A stretch of DNA of 64,000 nt from positions 17,596 through 81,595 of the forward strand of contig JAAVHZ010000021.1 in NCBI GenBank assembly GCA_014799465.1, written 5' to 3'. A model generated the notes under the pieces. That model saw only the letters and a program-made list of their open reading frames with translations. It was not told where the DNA came from and did no database searches. Every line of letters starts with the position of its first letter. The first letter of the stretch is position 1. The stretch comes from Lachnospiraceae bacterium. Lineage in GTDB: Bacteria; Bacillota; Clostridia; Lachnospirales; Lachnospiraceae. Shown here piece after piece: positions 1-8,163 of this stretch. The translations under genes were made by a program, and so were the position numbers.

Positions 1-344
1 CGGAAATATACAGAGCAGGAATAGAAGCCGTTCCTATAGGTCAGAGGGAAGCTGCTATGGTACTGGGGTATTCAAGAACACAGATATTCAGGAAAATTAT
101 ATTTCCTCAAATGGTAAAAAGAGTGCTTCCTCCGGTGACAAATGAAGTTATAACACTTGTAAAGGACACATCTCTTGCATTTGTACTGGCATATACGGAA
201 ATGTTTACACTGGCAAAGCAGGTGGCGGCTGCGAATACAAGTATAATGCCGTTATTCGTAGCAGGAGTGTTTTACTATGTGTTTAATTTTGCAGTTGCAT
301 TCTTTATGGAATGCCTGGAAAAGAAACTGAGTTATTATAACTAA
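1..344 (+). CDS. amino-acid ABC transporter permease, C-terminal part (5' end outside window)
   Basis: The reading frame is open from the first bases, so this is the C-terminal ~114 residues of a longer gene. It begins inside the cytoplasmic EAA loop (EIYRAGIEAVPIGQREAA, then MVLGYS), the contact site for the ATPase in HisM/GlnP-type permeases, and continues into two hydrophobic segments (about VITLVKDTSLAFVLAY and FVAGVFYYVFNFAVAFF). It is the membrane channel of an importer for a polar amino acid; the substrate cannot be told. The ATPase gene follows 13 bases downstream, as in most such operons. An ATG at 57 lies inside the EAA loop and is not the start. Confidence 0.9.
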   Translation, partial: EIYRAGIEAVPIGQREAAMVLGYSRTQIFRKIIFPQMVKRVLPPVTNEVITLVKDTSLAFVLAYTEMFTLAKQVAAANTSIMPLFVAGVFYYVFNFAVAFFMECLEKKLSYYN

Positions 345-357
345 AGGATGGGAAAAG

Positions 358-1125
358 ATGAAATTATTAGAGATAGAAAATTTGAAAAAGAGCTTTGGAG
401 AGCTGGAAGTATTAAAAGATATTTCAATGTCTGTTGAAGAAGGAGAAGTAGTATCCATTATAGGTTCGTCGGGCTCGGGAAAATCTACACTTTTAAGGTG
501 TGCAGCATTGCTTGAACGCATGGATGGCGGAACACTTAAATATTGTGGAGAGACGGCGGCAGAGGATAACGGTCAGGGAAAGTCGGTGTATTGCAGCAGA
601 AAAAAGCTTAAGGAATTAAGCGGTGACTTTGGAATGGTATTTCAGAATTTCAATTTATTTCCGCATTATTCCGTACTTAAAAATGTAACAGATGCTCCGG
701 TTGCAGTCCAAAAACGTAATAAACAGGAAGTAATTAAAGAGGCAAAGGAATTGTTAAAAAAAGTGGGGCTTGAAGGAAAGGAAGACAGTTATCCGGGACA
801 ACTTTCGGGTGGGCAGCAGCAAAGAGTGGCGATAGCAAGGGCACTGGCACTTAAACCTAAAATGTTGTTTTTTGACGAGCCTACATCTGCACTTGACCCG
901 GAGATAACAGCCGGAATACTCAAGGTTCTTAAGAATCTGGCAGCCGAAAAAATGACAATGGTTATAGTCACCCATGAAATAGAATTTGCAAGGAATGTGT
1001 CAGACAGAATTATATTTATGGATTCCGGACTGATAGTTGAGGAAGGCAGCCCATATGATGTAATAGACAATCCGAAGAATGAAAGAACAAGAGAGTTTCT
1101 TCAGATGTGCAGCGATACAGATTAA
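358..1125 (+). CDS. amino-acid ABC transporter ATP-binding protein (GlnQ/HisP family)
   Basis: A 255-residue ABC ATPase, the usual length. It carries Walker A GSSGSGKST (about residue 38), the signature LSGGQQQRVAIARAL, Walker B MLFFDEPTSALDPE and the switch histidine in VIVTHEIEFA. The family energises import of polar amino acids through the permease encoded just upstream. One small oddity is an insertion after Walker A (about residues 60-80, with AAEDNGQGKS) before the Q-loop segment GMVFQNFNLFPHYSVLKNV. GGATGGGAAAAG lies before the ATG. It is the last gene of its operon; a separate promoter follows for the next transporter. Confidence 0.93.
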   Translation: MKLLEIENLKKSFGELEVLKDISMSVEEGEVVSIIGSSGSGKSTLLRCAALLERMDGGTLKYCGETAAEDNGQGKSVYCSRKKLKELSGDFGMVFQNFNLFPHYSVLKNVTDAPVAVQKRNKQEVIKEAKELLKKVGLEGKEDSYPGQLSGGQQQRVAIARALALKPKMLFFDEPTSALDPEITAGILKVLKNLAAEKMTMVIVTHEIEFARNVSDRIIFMDSGLIVEEGSPYDVIDNPKNERTREFLQMCSDTD

Positions 1126-1130
1126 AATTC

Positions 1131-1159
1131 TTGACATTATCAGTGTAAAATAATAAAAT
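1131..1159 (+). promoter_or_regulatory. sigma-A type promoter of the 1207-3908 ABC operon
   Basis: TTGACA at 1131-1136, a 17-base spacer, then TAAAAT at 1154-1159. It lies between the stop of the upstream ATPase and the lipoprotein gene at 1207, so it would give a short leader of roughly 40 bases. No long leader structure such as a T-box is visible. Confidence 0.7.
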
Positions 1160-1206
1160 CTACAGATATATAATGCCTAAGGGCATCACAAAAAAGGAGG
1201 ACATTT

Positions 1207-2169
1207 ATGAAGTTAAAGAAAATCGGTGCAATAGCACTTAGTGCGGCAATGATTATGTCGTTGGCAGGATGTGGTTCTTCATCCAAAGAAAAGAAGTATA
1301 ACATAGGAATATGCCAGTTGGTTCAGCATGAAGCTTTGGATGCAGCAACTAAAGGATTCAAGGATGCACTTAAAGAAAAGCTTGGAGATAATGTTAAATT
1401 TGATGAACAGAATGCACAGGGAGACTCAGCTACATGTGCAACTATAGTAAATGCATTTGCATCATCAAATGTGGACCTTATATTGGCAAATGCGACAGCT
1501 CCGCTCCAGTCTGCGGCAGCCGCTACATCAACTATTCCAATATTGGGAACATCAGTAACAGACTATGCTACAGCACTTGATATATCAGACTGGAAAGGAA
1601 AGACGGGAGTAAATGTATCAGGAACATCTGACCTTGCACCACTTGATGAGCAGGCAGCCATGTTATATGAATTATTCCCTGATGCAGAAAAAGTGGGACT
1701 TGTATACTGTTCAGCAGAACCTAATTCGCAGTATCAGGTAGAAGTAGTTACAGAAGAGCTGGAGAATCTGGGTTATAAATGTACATCATACTCATTTGTG
1801 GATTCCAATGATATAGCATCAGTAGTAAACAGTGCAGTAGAAAACAGCGATGTTCTTTATATCCCTACAGACAATACTGCAGCATCAAGTACAGGAGTCA
1901 TCGACAATATCTGTAAGCCTGCAAAAATGCCGATAATTACAGGTGAAGAAGGTATATGTGAAGGATGTGGTGTTGCAACACTTTCAATAAGTTACTATGA
2001 TATTGGTTACAAGACAGGCGAGATGGCATATGAGATTCTTAAAGAAGGAAAAGATATAAAAGATATGGAAATCGAATATGCACCTGAAGTAACAAAGAAG
2101 TACAATCCTGAGAATTGTGAGGCACTCGGAATTACTGTACCGGCTGATTATGTTGCAATAGGTGAATAA
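1207..2169 (+). CDS. tryptophan/tyrosine-type ABC transporter substrate-binding lipoprotein
   Basis: 320 residues with a lipoprotein signal: basic start MKLKKIG, hydrophobic core, lipobox LAGC (Cys about 22), then a serine-rich linker. The mature part matches the ABC_sub_bind (TrpX-like) family, with segments such as NIGICQLVQHEALDAATKGF and DVLYIPTDNTAAS. In this family the protein captures an aromatic amino acid or similar ligand outside the membrane. AAAAAAGGAGG sits before the ATG. The permease and ATPase genes follow at once (2195, 3114). The ligand itself is inferred from the family only. Confidence 0.88.
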   Translation: MKLKKIGAIALSAAMIMSLAGCGSSSKEKKYNIGICQLVQHEALDAATKGFKDALKEKLGDNVKFDEQNAQGDSATCATIVNAFASSNVDLILANATAPLQSAAAATSTIPILGTSVTDYATALDISDWKGKTGVNVSGTSDLAPLDEQAAMLYELFPDAEKVGLVYCSAEPNSQYQVEVVTEELENLGYKCTSYSFVDSNDIASVVNSAVENSDVLYIPTDNTAASSTGVIDNICKPAKMPIITGEEGICEGCGVATLSISYYDIGYKTGEMAYEILKEGKDIKDMEIEYAPEVTKKYNPENCEALGITVPADYVAIGE

Positions 2170-2194
2170 TATATAAGCACAGGAGGAGATATTC

Positions 2195-3112
2195 GTGGAT
2201 ATAGCAGCACTTCTCAATGCCATGCCCGGTGCGGTGGCACAGGGACTCATATGGGGTATAATGGCAATAGGAGTATATATAACATATAAAATACTGGATG
2301 TGGCAGACCTTACCGTAGATGGTACAATGTGTACAGGAGGTGCCGTCTGCATAATGATGGTAACGTCAGGACATAACATTTATATAAGTATGCTGGTTGC
2401 CGTACTTGCCGGTATGGCTGCCGGATTTGTAACAGGTATATTTCATACATTTATGGGAATACCTGCCATACTTGCAGGAATACTTACACAGCTGGCACTT
2501 TATTCAATTAACTTAAAGATAATGGGCAGGTCAAATCAGGCAATCAGTGTAGATAAATATAACCTGCTGGTTTCACTCAGATACGTTAAAGGTGTGGAAT
2601 TTTACAAGAATACCATTTTAGTAGTAGCAATCTTCTGTATTGTAATAATAGGAATATTGTATTGGTTCTTCGGAACTGAACTGGGATGTTCCTTAAGGGC
2701 AACGGGATGCAATCCTAATATGAGCCGTGCACAGGGAATAAATACCAATCTTAACGTAATACTCGGGCTTATGATATCAAATGGTCTGGTGGCATTAGCG
2801 AGTGCACTTTACTCACAATATCAGGGTTTTGCGGATATAAATATGGGAAGAGGTGCTATTGTAATAGGACTTGCGGCAGTTATTATAGGAACTGTACTGT
2901 TTGAAAAGATATTCCATAATTTTGCATTGAAGCTTCTGGCAGTTGCAATAGGAGGAGTAGTATACTATATAGTGCTTCAGGTAGTAGTGTGGCTCGGACT
3001 TGATACAGATTTACTCAAACTGCTGTCAGCACTGATGGTTGCAGTATTCCTTGCATTCCCATACTGGAAGAAAAAATATTTTTCAAAGCCTGTAAAAAAG
3101 GGGGTAAATTAA
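2195..3112 (+). CDS. ABC transporter permease of the TrpY-like / branched-chain type
   Basis: 305 residues, strongly hydrophobic throughout, with about eight transmembrane stretches. The start is a GTG preceded by GGAGGAG. Early residues GLIWGIMAIGVYITYKIL and the later SRAQGINTNLNVILGLMISN are typical of permeases that pair with ABC_sub_bind proteins. It forms the membrane channel of the importer. Its stop is one base before the start of the ATPase gene at 3114, so translation is probably coupled. Confidence 0.9.
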   Translation: MDIAALLNAMPGAVAQGLIWGIMAIGVYITYKILDVADLTVDGTMCTGGAVCIMMVTSGHNIYISMLVAVLAGMAAGFVTGIFHTFMGIPAILAGILTQLALYSINLKIMGRSNQAISVDKYNLLVSLRYVKGVEFYKNTILVVAIFCIVIIGILYWFFGTELGCSLRATGCNPNMSRAQGINTNLNVILGLMISNGLVALASALYSQYQGFADINMGRGAIVIGLAAVIIGTVLFEKIFHNFALKLLAVAIGGVVYYIVLQVVVWLGLDTDLLKLLSALMVAVFLAFPYWKKKYFSKPVKKGVN

Positions 3113-3113
3113 A

Positions 3114-3908
3114 ATGCTGGAAGTAAAAAATATCTATAAAACCTTTAATGCAGGTACAGTAAATGAAAAAACGGCACTAAACGGATTATCACTCAAGTTA
3201 AATGAAGGAGATTTTGTAACCGTAATAGGCGGAAACGGAGCCGGAAAATCCACCCTGTTAAATGCGTTGGCAGGTGTATGGCTGGTAGATGAAGGAGAAA
3301 TATTTATAGATGATATAAATGTTACAAAGATGCCTGAGCACAAAAGAGCTAAATTCTTAGGCAGGGTGTTTCAGGACCCAATGATGGGAACAGCAGCCAC
3401 AATGGAAATAGATGAAAATCTGGCACTTGCATCAAGACGCGGAAAGCTGAGAGGCTTAAGAGGAGGTATATCCAAAGCTGAAAAAGAAGAGTATAGGGAA
3501 AGGCTTGCTGAACTGGGACTTGGACTTGAGGACAGGCTTTCATCAAAGGTAGGACTTTTATCAGGAGGACAGCGTCAGGCAGTAACACTGTTAATGGCTA
3601 CGCTTAAGAAACCTAAACTACTTCTGCTGGATGAACATACGGCGGCACTTGATCCGAAAACGGCAGCAAAAGTTCTTGAAACAACCAACAAAATAGTTAC
3701 GGAACATAATCTCACAACACTAATGATTACTCATAATATGAAAGATGCCATTTCAAATGGAAATCGTCTTATTATGATGAATAGCGGAAATATAATACTT
3801 GATATATCCGGTGAGGAGAAAAAGAAACTTACAGTAGATGACTTACTCCAGAAATTTGCACAGGCAAGTGGAGAAGGATTCGACAATGACAGGGCATTAC
3901 TTTCATAA
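3114..3908 (+). CDS. ABC transporter ATP-binding protein of the TrpZ-like importer
   Basis: 264 residues. Walker A GGNGAGKST (about residue 39), Q-loop RVFQDPMMGT, signature LSGGQRQAV and Walker B LLLLDEHTAALDP. The usual DEPT is DEHT here, which I believe is common in this subfamily and does not remove a catalytic residue. The H-loop is MITHNMKDA. It powers the importer formed by the two upstream genes. A strong hairpin terminator follows at 3921-3958. Confidence 0.92.
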   Translation: MLEVKNIYKTFNAGTVNEKTALNGLSLKLNEGDFVTVIGGNGAGKSTLLNALAGVWLVDEGEIFIDDINVTKMPEHKRAKFLGRVFQDPMMGTAATMEIDENLALASRRGKLRGLRGGISKAEKEEYRERLAELGLGLEDRLSSKVGLLSGGQRQAVTLLMATLKKPKLLLLDEHTAALDPKTAAKVLETTNKIVTEHNLTTLMITHNMKDAISNGNRLIMMNSGNIILDISGEEKKKLTVDDLLQKFAQASGEGFDNDRALLS

Positions 3909-3920
3909 AAAATAAAAAAA

Positions 3921-3958
3921 GGGCCATAATACTTTTTATAAAAAGAGTATTATGGCTC
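3921..3958. terminator. bidirectional hairpin terminator between the ABC operon and spoIIID
   Basis: The arm GGGCCATAATACT at 3921-3933 pairs with AGTATTATGGCTC at 3946-3958 with one G-T step. An A-run lies to the left and a T-run to the right, so it can end transcripts from both converging genes. Confidence 0.75.
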
Positions 3959-3967
3959 TTTAAAATA

Positions 3968-4219
3968 TCATTGTTTATGCATATACTTTTCTTTGGTAGC
4001 CATTCCGCCACGAATATGACGCTCAGCTTTATTTACTTCCAGAACCTTTCTGGCATCACCGGCAAGAACAGGATTAATCTGGGGAAGACGCTCGGTCAAA
4101 TCTTTATGTACAGTGCTTTTACTCACACCGAACTGTTTTGCGGTCTGACGGACTGTTGCGTTATGTGCTATGATATATTCAGCAATATCTAAAGCTCTTT
4201 TTTCAATATATTCTTTCAT
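3968..4219 (-). CDS. spoIIID: sporulation transcriptional regulator SpoIIID
   Basis: 83 residues, the normal SpoIIID length. The helix-turn-helix reads VRQTAKQFGVSKSTVHKDL (about residues 23-41) and is followed by the basic tail typical of the family (ARKVLEVNKAERHIRGG, then MATKEKY). SpoIIID is the DNA-binding switch protein of the mother cell during spore formation, acting on sigma-E dependent genes. It indicates an organism from a sporulating lineage. It is monocistronic here and converges on the ABC operon. Confidence 0.96.
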   Translation of the reverse strand: MKEYIEKRALDIAEYIIAHNATVRQTAKQFGVSKSTVHKDLTERLPQINPVLAGDARKVLEVNKAERHIRGGMATKEKYMHKQ

Positions 4220-4284
4220 AACAATTCCTGAATTAAGTATTTATACAAGATATGCAGTTAATACTTTTCGTATTCCATAAAAGT

Positions 4285-4345
4285 AAAGCTGAATCTTTCG
4301 ATTCAGCTTTAATTGAGGGGGGGATGCCTGACATTGCTGTCAGGC
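4285..4345. other. two intergenic hairpins
   Basis: AAAGCTGAATC / GATTCAGCTTT at 4285-4310 and GCCTGACA / TGTCAGGC at 4326-4345 form two compact hairpins between spoIIID and the tRNA promoter. The first has A and T runs around it and could be a terminator. The rest of 4220-4488 is AT-rich with no gene seen. Confidence 0.5.
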
Positions 4346-4488
4346 TGAGTTATGAAAATGTTAAGTTGTATACTATCTTTTGAATAGTATGGGTATAGTA
4401 TAAGATTAAAATGTGTCTAAACTTTGTCCTTTTAGTGAAAAAAAAATAAAATATATAAAAAGAAAAAAATAAAAATTTGAAAAAGTAC

Positions 4489-4517
4489 TTGCATAATATA
4501 AAATAATATTGTATAAT
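4489..4517 (+). promoter_or_regulatory. promoter of the tRNA-Gln gene
   Basis: TTGCAT at 4489-4494, a 17-base spacer, and a perfect TATAAT at 4512-4517, with the tRNA beginning 19 bases further on. The near-consensus spacing and boxes fit a stable RNA promoter. Confidence 0.8.
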
Positions 4518-4536
4518 ACTTTTCGTCGCATGACAT

Positions 4537-4609
4537 TGGCCCATCGCCAAACGGTAAGGCACTGGACTCTGACTCCAGCATTCTCCAGGTTCGAATCCTG
4601 GTGGGCCAG
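4537..4609 (+). tRNA. tRNA-Gln (anticodon CTG)
   Basis: A complete 73-base cloverleaf: acceptor TGGCCCA pairs with TGGGCCA, discriminator G at 4609, anticodon stem CTGGA/TCCAG around loop CTCTGAC with anticodon CTG, and T-loop GGTTCGAATCC. CCA is not encoded. It reads CAG codons. It marks the left border of the accessory island; tRNA genes are common integration sites, but I saw no second copy of its 3' end at the right side. Confidence 0.97.
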
Positions 4610-4624
4610 TTTTATATAAGGAAG

Positions 4625-4768
4625 GGGCTGTCGGTTAATACTGATTTTAGCCTCCGATTCCTAGGAAAGAGAGAATCCCATGAATTTCAGGTCTTTTAAG
4701 CTCCTTGAAACTCCATGGGATTCTTTCTTTTCACTGTACTTATTTTAGGACTATCTATTTCCTGACTG
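4625..4768. mobile_element. internally deleted insertion-sequence remnant (MITE-like)
   Basis: About 144 bases starting GGGGCTGTCGGTTAATACTG and ending with a sequence whose complement begins CAGTCAGGAAATAGATAGTC; the two ends resemble each other as imperfect inverted ends. Inside, an imperfect 18-base hairpin pairs 4672-4689 with 4706-4724. No transposase is left. Its last 26 bases (4743-4768) recur at 37109-37134 beside a transposase fragment, which identifies this as the end of the same IS type. The hairpin may now act as terminator for the tRNA. Confidence 0.6.
4743..4768 (+). repeat. 26-bp direct repeat, left copy
   Basis: Starts TTTTAGGACTATC and ends CCTGACTG; identical in sequence and orientation to 37109-37134. 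Best read as the outer end of an IS that once lay at both edges of the island. Confidence 0.8.
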
Positions 4769-4908
4769 CCACTTTAATGAAAACCCTAATCCTTCGGCTA
4801 TGCTGGGGAGAATAGAATAAGCAGGAGCGGTGATGACATCATGAAAACATTATGCGGATACAAGGATGTTGAGATTGTAGAAGGAGCAGTGAGAAATATA
4901 TCCCTGTT

Positions 4909-5169
4909 ATGATGGAGTCCATCAAGATGGCAGAGGTTACAGGTGTTTCCGATGCACAGCTTCGTTTTATAACAAACATCCAGTCGGGTATGGGACTTTT
5001 AAAGTGTGGAAATGTGGTGATTCCTTTTGATAATCAGATTGGAAAAGGTACAAGCTTTTATAAGCTATATAATACAAATCTGCATGAGATAATCAAGATG
5101 AAGAAGGAGAAGGAAAGAAAAACGCAGACCAATAACCAGACACGCAGGGAAAGTAAGGAGACAGTATAG
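4909..5169 (+). pseudogene. C-terminal fragment of a VirB4/TraE-type conjugation ATPase
   Basis: Residues such as GVSDAQLRFITN, GMGLLKCGNVVIPFDN and FYKLYNTNLHE match the extreme C-terminus of VirB4-like ATPases carried by integrative conjugative elements of Firmicutes, which run to several hundred residues. Here only about 80 residues remain and the ATPase motifs are gone. It is a scar of a conjugative element in this spot. The following ~240 bases (5170-5416) hold no convincing gene. Confidence 0.6.
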
Positions 5170-5416
5170 CCACAGGTATTGGCACTGGTGTCTGCTCCGG
5201 AGTATCAGTGCGGTGCGGATGCTTTTGAGGCAGCTTATACAAAGATGAAACAGCCAAAGGTTTCTGAAATAGATGCATTGATGGAACAAAAGTTCTGCAT
5301 GCAAGACCGTTTTTTTGTACATATAAACATTTAGAATAAGAATCAGGATATGGGATTGTATTCTCGTCTTGCTTCTTATTTTTTATAGGTATTTTTATCT
5401 GAATGGGGGTGTTCTT

Positions 5417-5605
5417 ATGAATGATTGGAACAAAAACGGAAAATATGACGTATCAGACAGTTACATGGATTATCATCTTGCAAATAGTAGCAGTTCATCA
5501 GGGACTTCATCAGATTGGTGGAAATGGGTATTGCTTGCTATTGTTGTTGGTGTATGTCCACCTGTTGGAGTTTTAATTTTGATAATAGCATTTATTGTAG
5601 GATGA
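5417..5605 (+). CDS. small single-pass membrane protein, unknown function
   Basis: 62 residues from the ATG at 5417, preceded by GGGGGTG. The N-terminal half is polar and serine-rich (DWNKNGKYDVSDSYMDYH, then NSSSSS), then a tryptophan-flanked transmembrane helix WVLLAIVVGVCPPVGVLIL to the end. The N-terminal segment looks like an acidic D-x-N-x-(N/D)-G type calcium or dockerin-like motif (DWNKNGKYD), but that is only a resemblance. The next gene starts shortly after its stop. Confidence 0.55.
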   Translation: MNDWNKNGKYDVSDSYMDYHLANSSSSSGTSSDWWKWVLLAIVVGVCPPVGVLILIIAFIVG

Positions 5606-5622
5606 AAGGAACGGTGCTAATT

Positions 5623-5976
5623 ATGAAAGAAAAGTATATTACAATTACAGGAATGAATCATTATTACGGATTGAAGCCGTTTTCCATCGGAAAAAGAATC
5701 AAATGCATCAAAGAGAAAAGTAATCCATATGATAGCGAGGCAATCAAGGTTGTTATGAAGGAAATTGGTACAGTGGGGTATGTGGCAAATTCTCCTTATA
5801 CTGCCGCAACTGGTACAATGAGCGCCGGCAGGATTTATGAAAAAGTGAAAAAGAAGTTTATAGTGGAAGTGATGTTCATTACATCTTCAAAAGTTATCTG
5901 TCGTGTTGTAGATGGATTAAAGGAAAATGGTCATACAGAAGAAGTAATAGAGTGTGAACCTACATGTGTAGTATGA
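5623..5976 (+). CDS. HIRAN-domain protein
   Basis: 117 residues from the ATG at 5623, chosen because AAAGGAA lies just upstream and the HIRAN homology starts at once. Typical features are the opening strand ITGMNHYYG, the segment IKCIKEKSNPYDSEAIKV and VGYVANSPYT. HIRAN domains recognise 3' DNA ends or damaged DNA and are usually fused to helicases or nucleases; this one stands alone. The next gene overlaps its end by 13 bases. Confidence 0.75.
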   Translation: MKEKYITITGMNHYYGLKPFSIGKRIKCIKEKSNPYDSEAIKVVMKEIGTVGYVANSPYTAATGTMSAGRIYEKVKKKFIVEVMFITSSKVICRVVDGLKENGHTEEVIECEPTCVV

Positions 5977-6536
5977 GAAAAGGAGATACATTTGGAAAAG
6001 GAATTAAAGATTGGCACATACAATGTAAGGCTATATTAGAACAAGGTGCGGATAATCAAATTCTTAAGGAACATTTTGAAAAACTAATTTTGCATAATGA
6101 GGGACAAAATAGTAGTGAAGATTATATCATTCGGAAATTGGAAAAAACAGATTTTGAAGAGGTAAAGATATTGATTAAGAGAGAATTTCCTATTGGTTTA
6201 TTATATCGAGATGATGATGGACTTGAGAACTTTGCAAAGAAGGGTTATTATTTTGTGGCTTGTCATAATGATGAAATATTAGGAGTAGTATTGGGATATC
6301 CTGTGCCGGATTTGAGTTCAGATACAGTCTATATTGATACATTTGTGGTAGCAGAAAATATAAGAGGGAGTGGAATAGGAAAAAAATTACTTATGGAAGT
6401 TTCAAAACAGAATAGAACAGATAACATACGCATATTACGTTTGCAGACAGAAAAAACAAAAGAGGCGTATAGGATATATAAGCACTTAGGTTTTTATGAA
6501 AGTAGTTTAATACATATGGAAAAATACTATTTTTAA
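5964..6536 (+). CDS. GNAT-family N-acetyltransferase with a foreign-looking N-terminus
   Basis: 190 residues. The GNAT fold occupies about residues 55-190: YIIRKLEKTDFEEV, VYIDTFVVAENIRGSGIGKK (acetyl-CoA loop) and RIYKHLGFYESS. It should transfer an acetyl group to an unknown acceptor. The start is uncertain. A strong AAAGGAG at 5978-5984 points to a TTG at 5991 in another frame, whose short peptide begins MEKELKIGTYNVRLY and then stops. That looks like the N-terminus of an endonuclease/exonuclease/phosphatase protein cut off by a rearrangement. The first ~50 residues of the acetyltransferase may therefore be junction sequence. Confidence 0.7.
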   Translation: MCSMRKGDTFGKGIKDWHIQCKAILEQGADNQILKEHFEKLILHNEGQNSSEDYIIRKLEKTDFEEVKILIKREFPIGLLYRDDDGLENFAKKGYYFVACHNDEILGVVLGYPVPDLSSDTVYIDTFVVAENIRGSGIGKKLLMEVSKQNRTDNIRILRLQTEKTKEAYRIYKHLGFYESSLIHMEKYYF

Positions 6537-6670
6537 TTTGAGCAAAGTGTAGAAGAGTTGTGTATGAGTTACAGGTTGAATGATTGATTGTGTCCTGAAA
6601 TACGGACTTTCAAATGGACATGTATAGAGTTTTGTGGTACTCTATACCCATATTATGCTTGGAGGTGCTT

Positions 6671-7657
6671 ATGGCAAAGGGGAATAATCAAAAACTGAAA
6701 ATTCTATATTTGATAAAAATACTGTTGGAAAAGACAGATGAAACGCATAGCATCACAATGCAGGAAATTATTTCTGCACTGAAAGCGTATGGAATTAGTG
6801 CGGAACGTAAGAGTTTATATAGTGATATTGAGAATCTAAGAGTGTATGGAATGGACATTATTGGAGAACAGCAGGATAGGACATATTATTATCATGTGGG
6901 AAACCGTCAGTTTGAGCTTGCTGAATTAAAGCTTCTGGTAGATTCGGTTCAGTCTGCCAAATTCATTACAGCAAAGAAATCAAATGAACTAATAAAGAAG
7001 ATTGAGGGATTGGCAAGCAAATATGAAGCATCGCAGCTACAAAGGCAAGTTTATGTAGCAGAGCGAGTTAAGACGATAAATGAAAACATTTATTATAATA
7101 TAGATAAGATACATACAGCAATTAGTGAGAATTCCAAAATAACATTTCAGTATTTTCAGTGGGATATTCATAAAAAAATGGTGCTGCGAAAAGAGGGTGA
7201 ACTATATGAAGTAAGTCCGTGGGCATTATCATGGGATGATGAAAATTATTATCTTATAGCATTTGACAGTAATAAGGATAAAATTAAACATTTTCGTGTA
7301 GATAAAATGCTACATATTAACTTAAAGAACGAGAAACGTGAAGGAAAAGTGCGTTTTAAAGAATTTGATATGGCAGTTTATGCACGAAAAATGTTTGGAA
7401 TGTTTGGAGGGGAAGAAAAAACAGTAAAATTGGAATGCAAAAATGGTCTTGTAGGTGTGATGATTGATCGGTTTGGCAAGGATATTACCATTATTCCGAA
7501 GGACGAAGAATATTTTACGGTGAATATAGATGTTGCTGTCAGCAGACAGTTTTTGGCATGGGTAATAGCTTTGGGTGATGGAGTCAAAGTATTAGAACCA
7601 GAATCCGTTATTGAACAGATGAGGGAAGAGGCGACCAGATTGACACGGCAATATTAG
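6671..7657 (+). CDS. WYL-domain transcriptional regulator
   Basis: 328 residues from the ATG at 6671, with GGAGGTG directly upstream; an ATG at 6614 lacks a ribosome site. The N-terminus is a winged helix (ILYLIKILLEKTDETHSITMQ, then ISALKAYGISAERKSLYSDI). The middle and C-terminus form a WYL domain (PWALSWDDENYYLIAFD, then HFRVDKM). WYL regulators often sit beside phage-defence genes and sense nucleic-acid ligands; here one lies about 1.5 kb upstream of the Dnd island. It may be a regulator of accessory genes, but no target site is proved. Confidence 0.82.
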   Translation: MAKGNNQKLKILYLIKILLEKTDETHSITMQEIISALKAYGISAERKSLYSDIENLRVYGMDIIGEQQDRTYYYHVGNRQFELAELKLLVDSVQSAKFITAKKSNELIKKIEGLASKYEASQLQRQVYVAERVKTINENIYYNIDKIHTAISENSKITFQYFQWDIHKKMVLRKEGELYEVSPWALSWDDENYYLIAFDSNKDKIKHFRVDKMLHINLKNEKREGKVRFKEFDMAVYARKMFGMFGGEEKTVKLECKNGLVGVMIDRFGKDITIIPKDEEYFTVNIDVAVSRQFLAWVIALGDGVKVLEPESVIEQMREEATRLTRQY

Positions 7658-7770
7658 GAGTAGAAGTTCGATTGATGAGTTCGTTTTCGGCACTGCATAA
7701 TTGAAGTAATTGGAATTAGGAAAATAAGACTAGAATTAGTTTAGAATCAAGTTTAAAGGAGAGATTTAAA

Positions 7771-8160
7771 ATGTCTTTAGAAGAAAAGAATCAAGAAGAG
7801 ATAGATAAAGCAACTTCGTTACTTACGGTTTCACATTATATTGATTGGTTTGCAGAACTGCAAAAAATAAAATATGCTACGAACCGTGATAAAGTCATAG
7901 ATGAAGCATTGAAATTACGTGAGATAATATTAAAAATATGGAATGTAAATGTAGATGAGTTAAAAGAGGCAGGTGAGCTGCTGAAGCATGAGGACGGTGA
8001 GTGTTTGCGGGATTTTGAGGATAAGTCGTATGATGATATGGAAATACCACCATTTTTACTACCTAATCTGATTGATTGGATGAGAAATAAGGGGATTTCA
8101 GATACTGACATTGTTGATTGTATTCAGTATATATGTGCAACTCATCCAGAAAGGAATTAA
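7771..8160 (+). CDS. hypothetical acidic protein, 129 residues
   Basis: A well-formed gene with AAAGGAGAG before its ATG. The protein is acidic and mostly helical (EEKNQEEIDKATSLL, DEALKLREIILKIWNV). The C-terminal part PNLIDWMRNKGISDTDIVDC is reminiscent of small immunity-type proteins, but I do not recognise a family. The broken acetyltransferase begins 3 bases after its stop, so the two were once a transcription unit. Confidence 0.65.
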   Translation: MSLEEKNQEEIDKATSLLTVSHYIDWFAELQKIKYATNRDKVIDEALKLREIILKIWNVNVDELKEAGELLKHEDGECLRDFEDKSYDDMEIPPFLLPNLIDWMRNKGISDTDIVDCIQYICATHPERN

Positions 8161-8163
8161 AGA

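Noticed and set aside
1160..1206. T-box or other riboswitch before the tryptophan-type transporter
   Set aside because: The leader between promoter and start is under 50 bases, too short for a T-box, and shows no specifier loop.
1984..2379. Leftward 131-residue frame opposite the ABC permease start
   Set aside because: It lies wholly across two well-supported genes on the other strand, has no ribosome site and no recognisable domain.
3630..3660. DEHT in place of DEPT in the ABC ATPase as a damaged Walker B
   Set aside because: The catalytic D and E are intact and, as far as I know, this variant is usual in the TrpZ-like subfamily.
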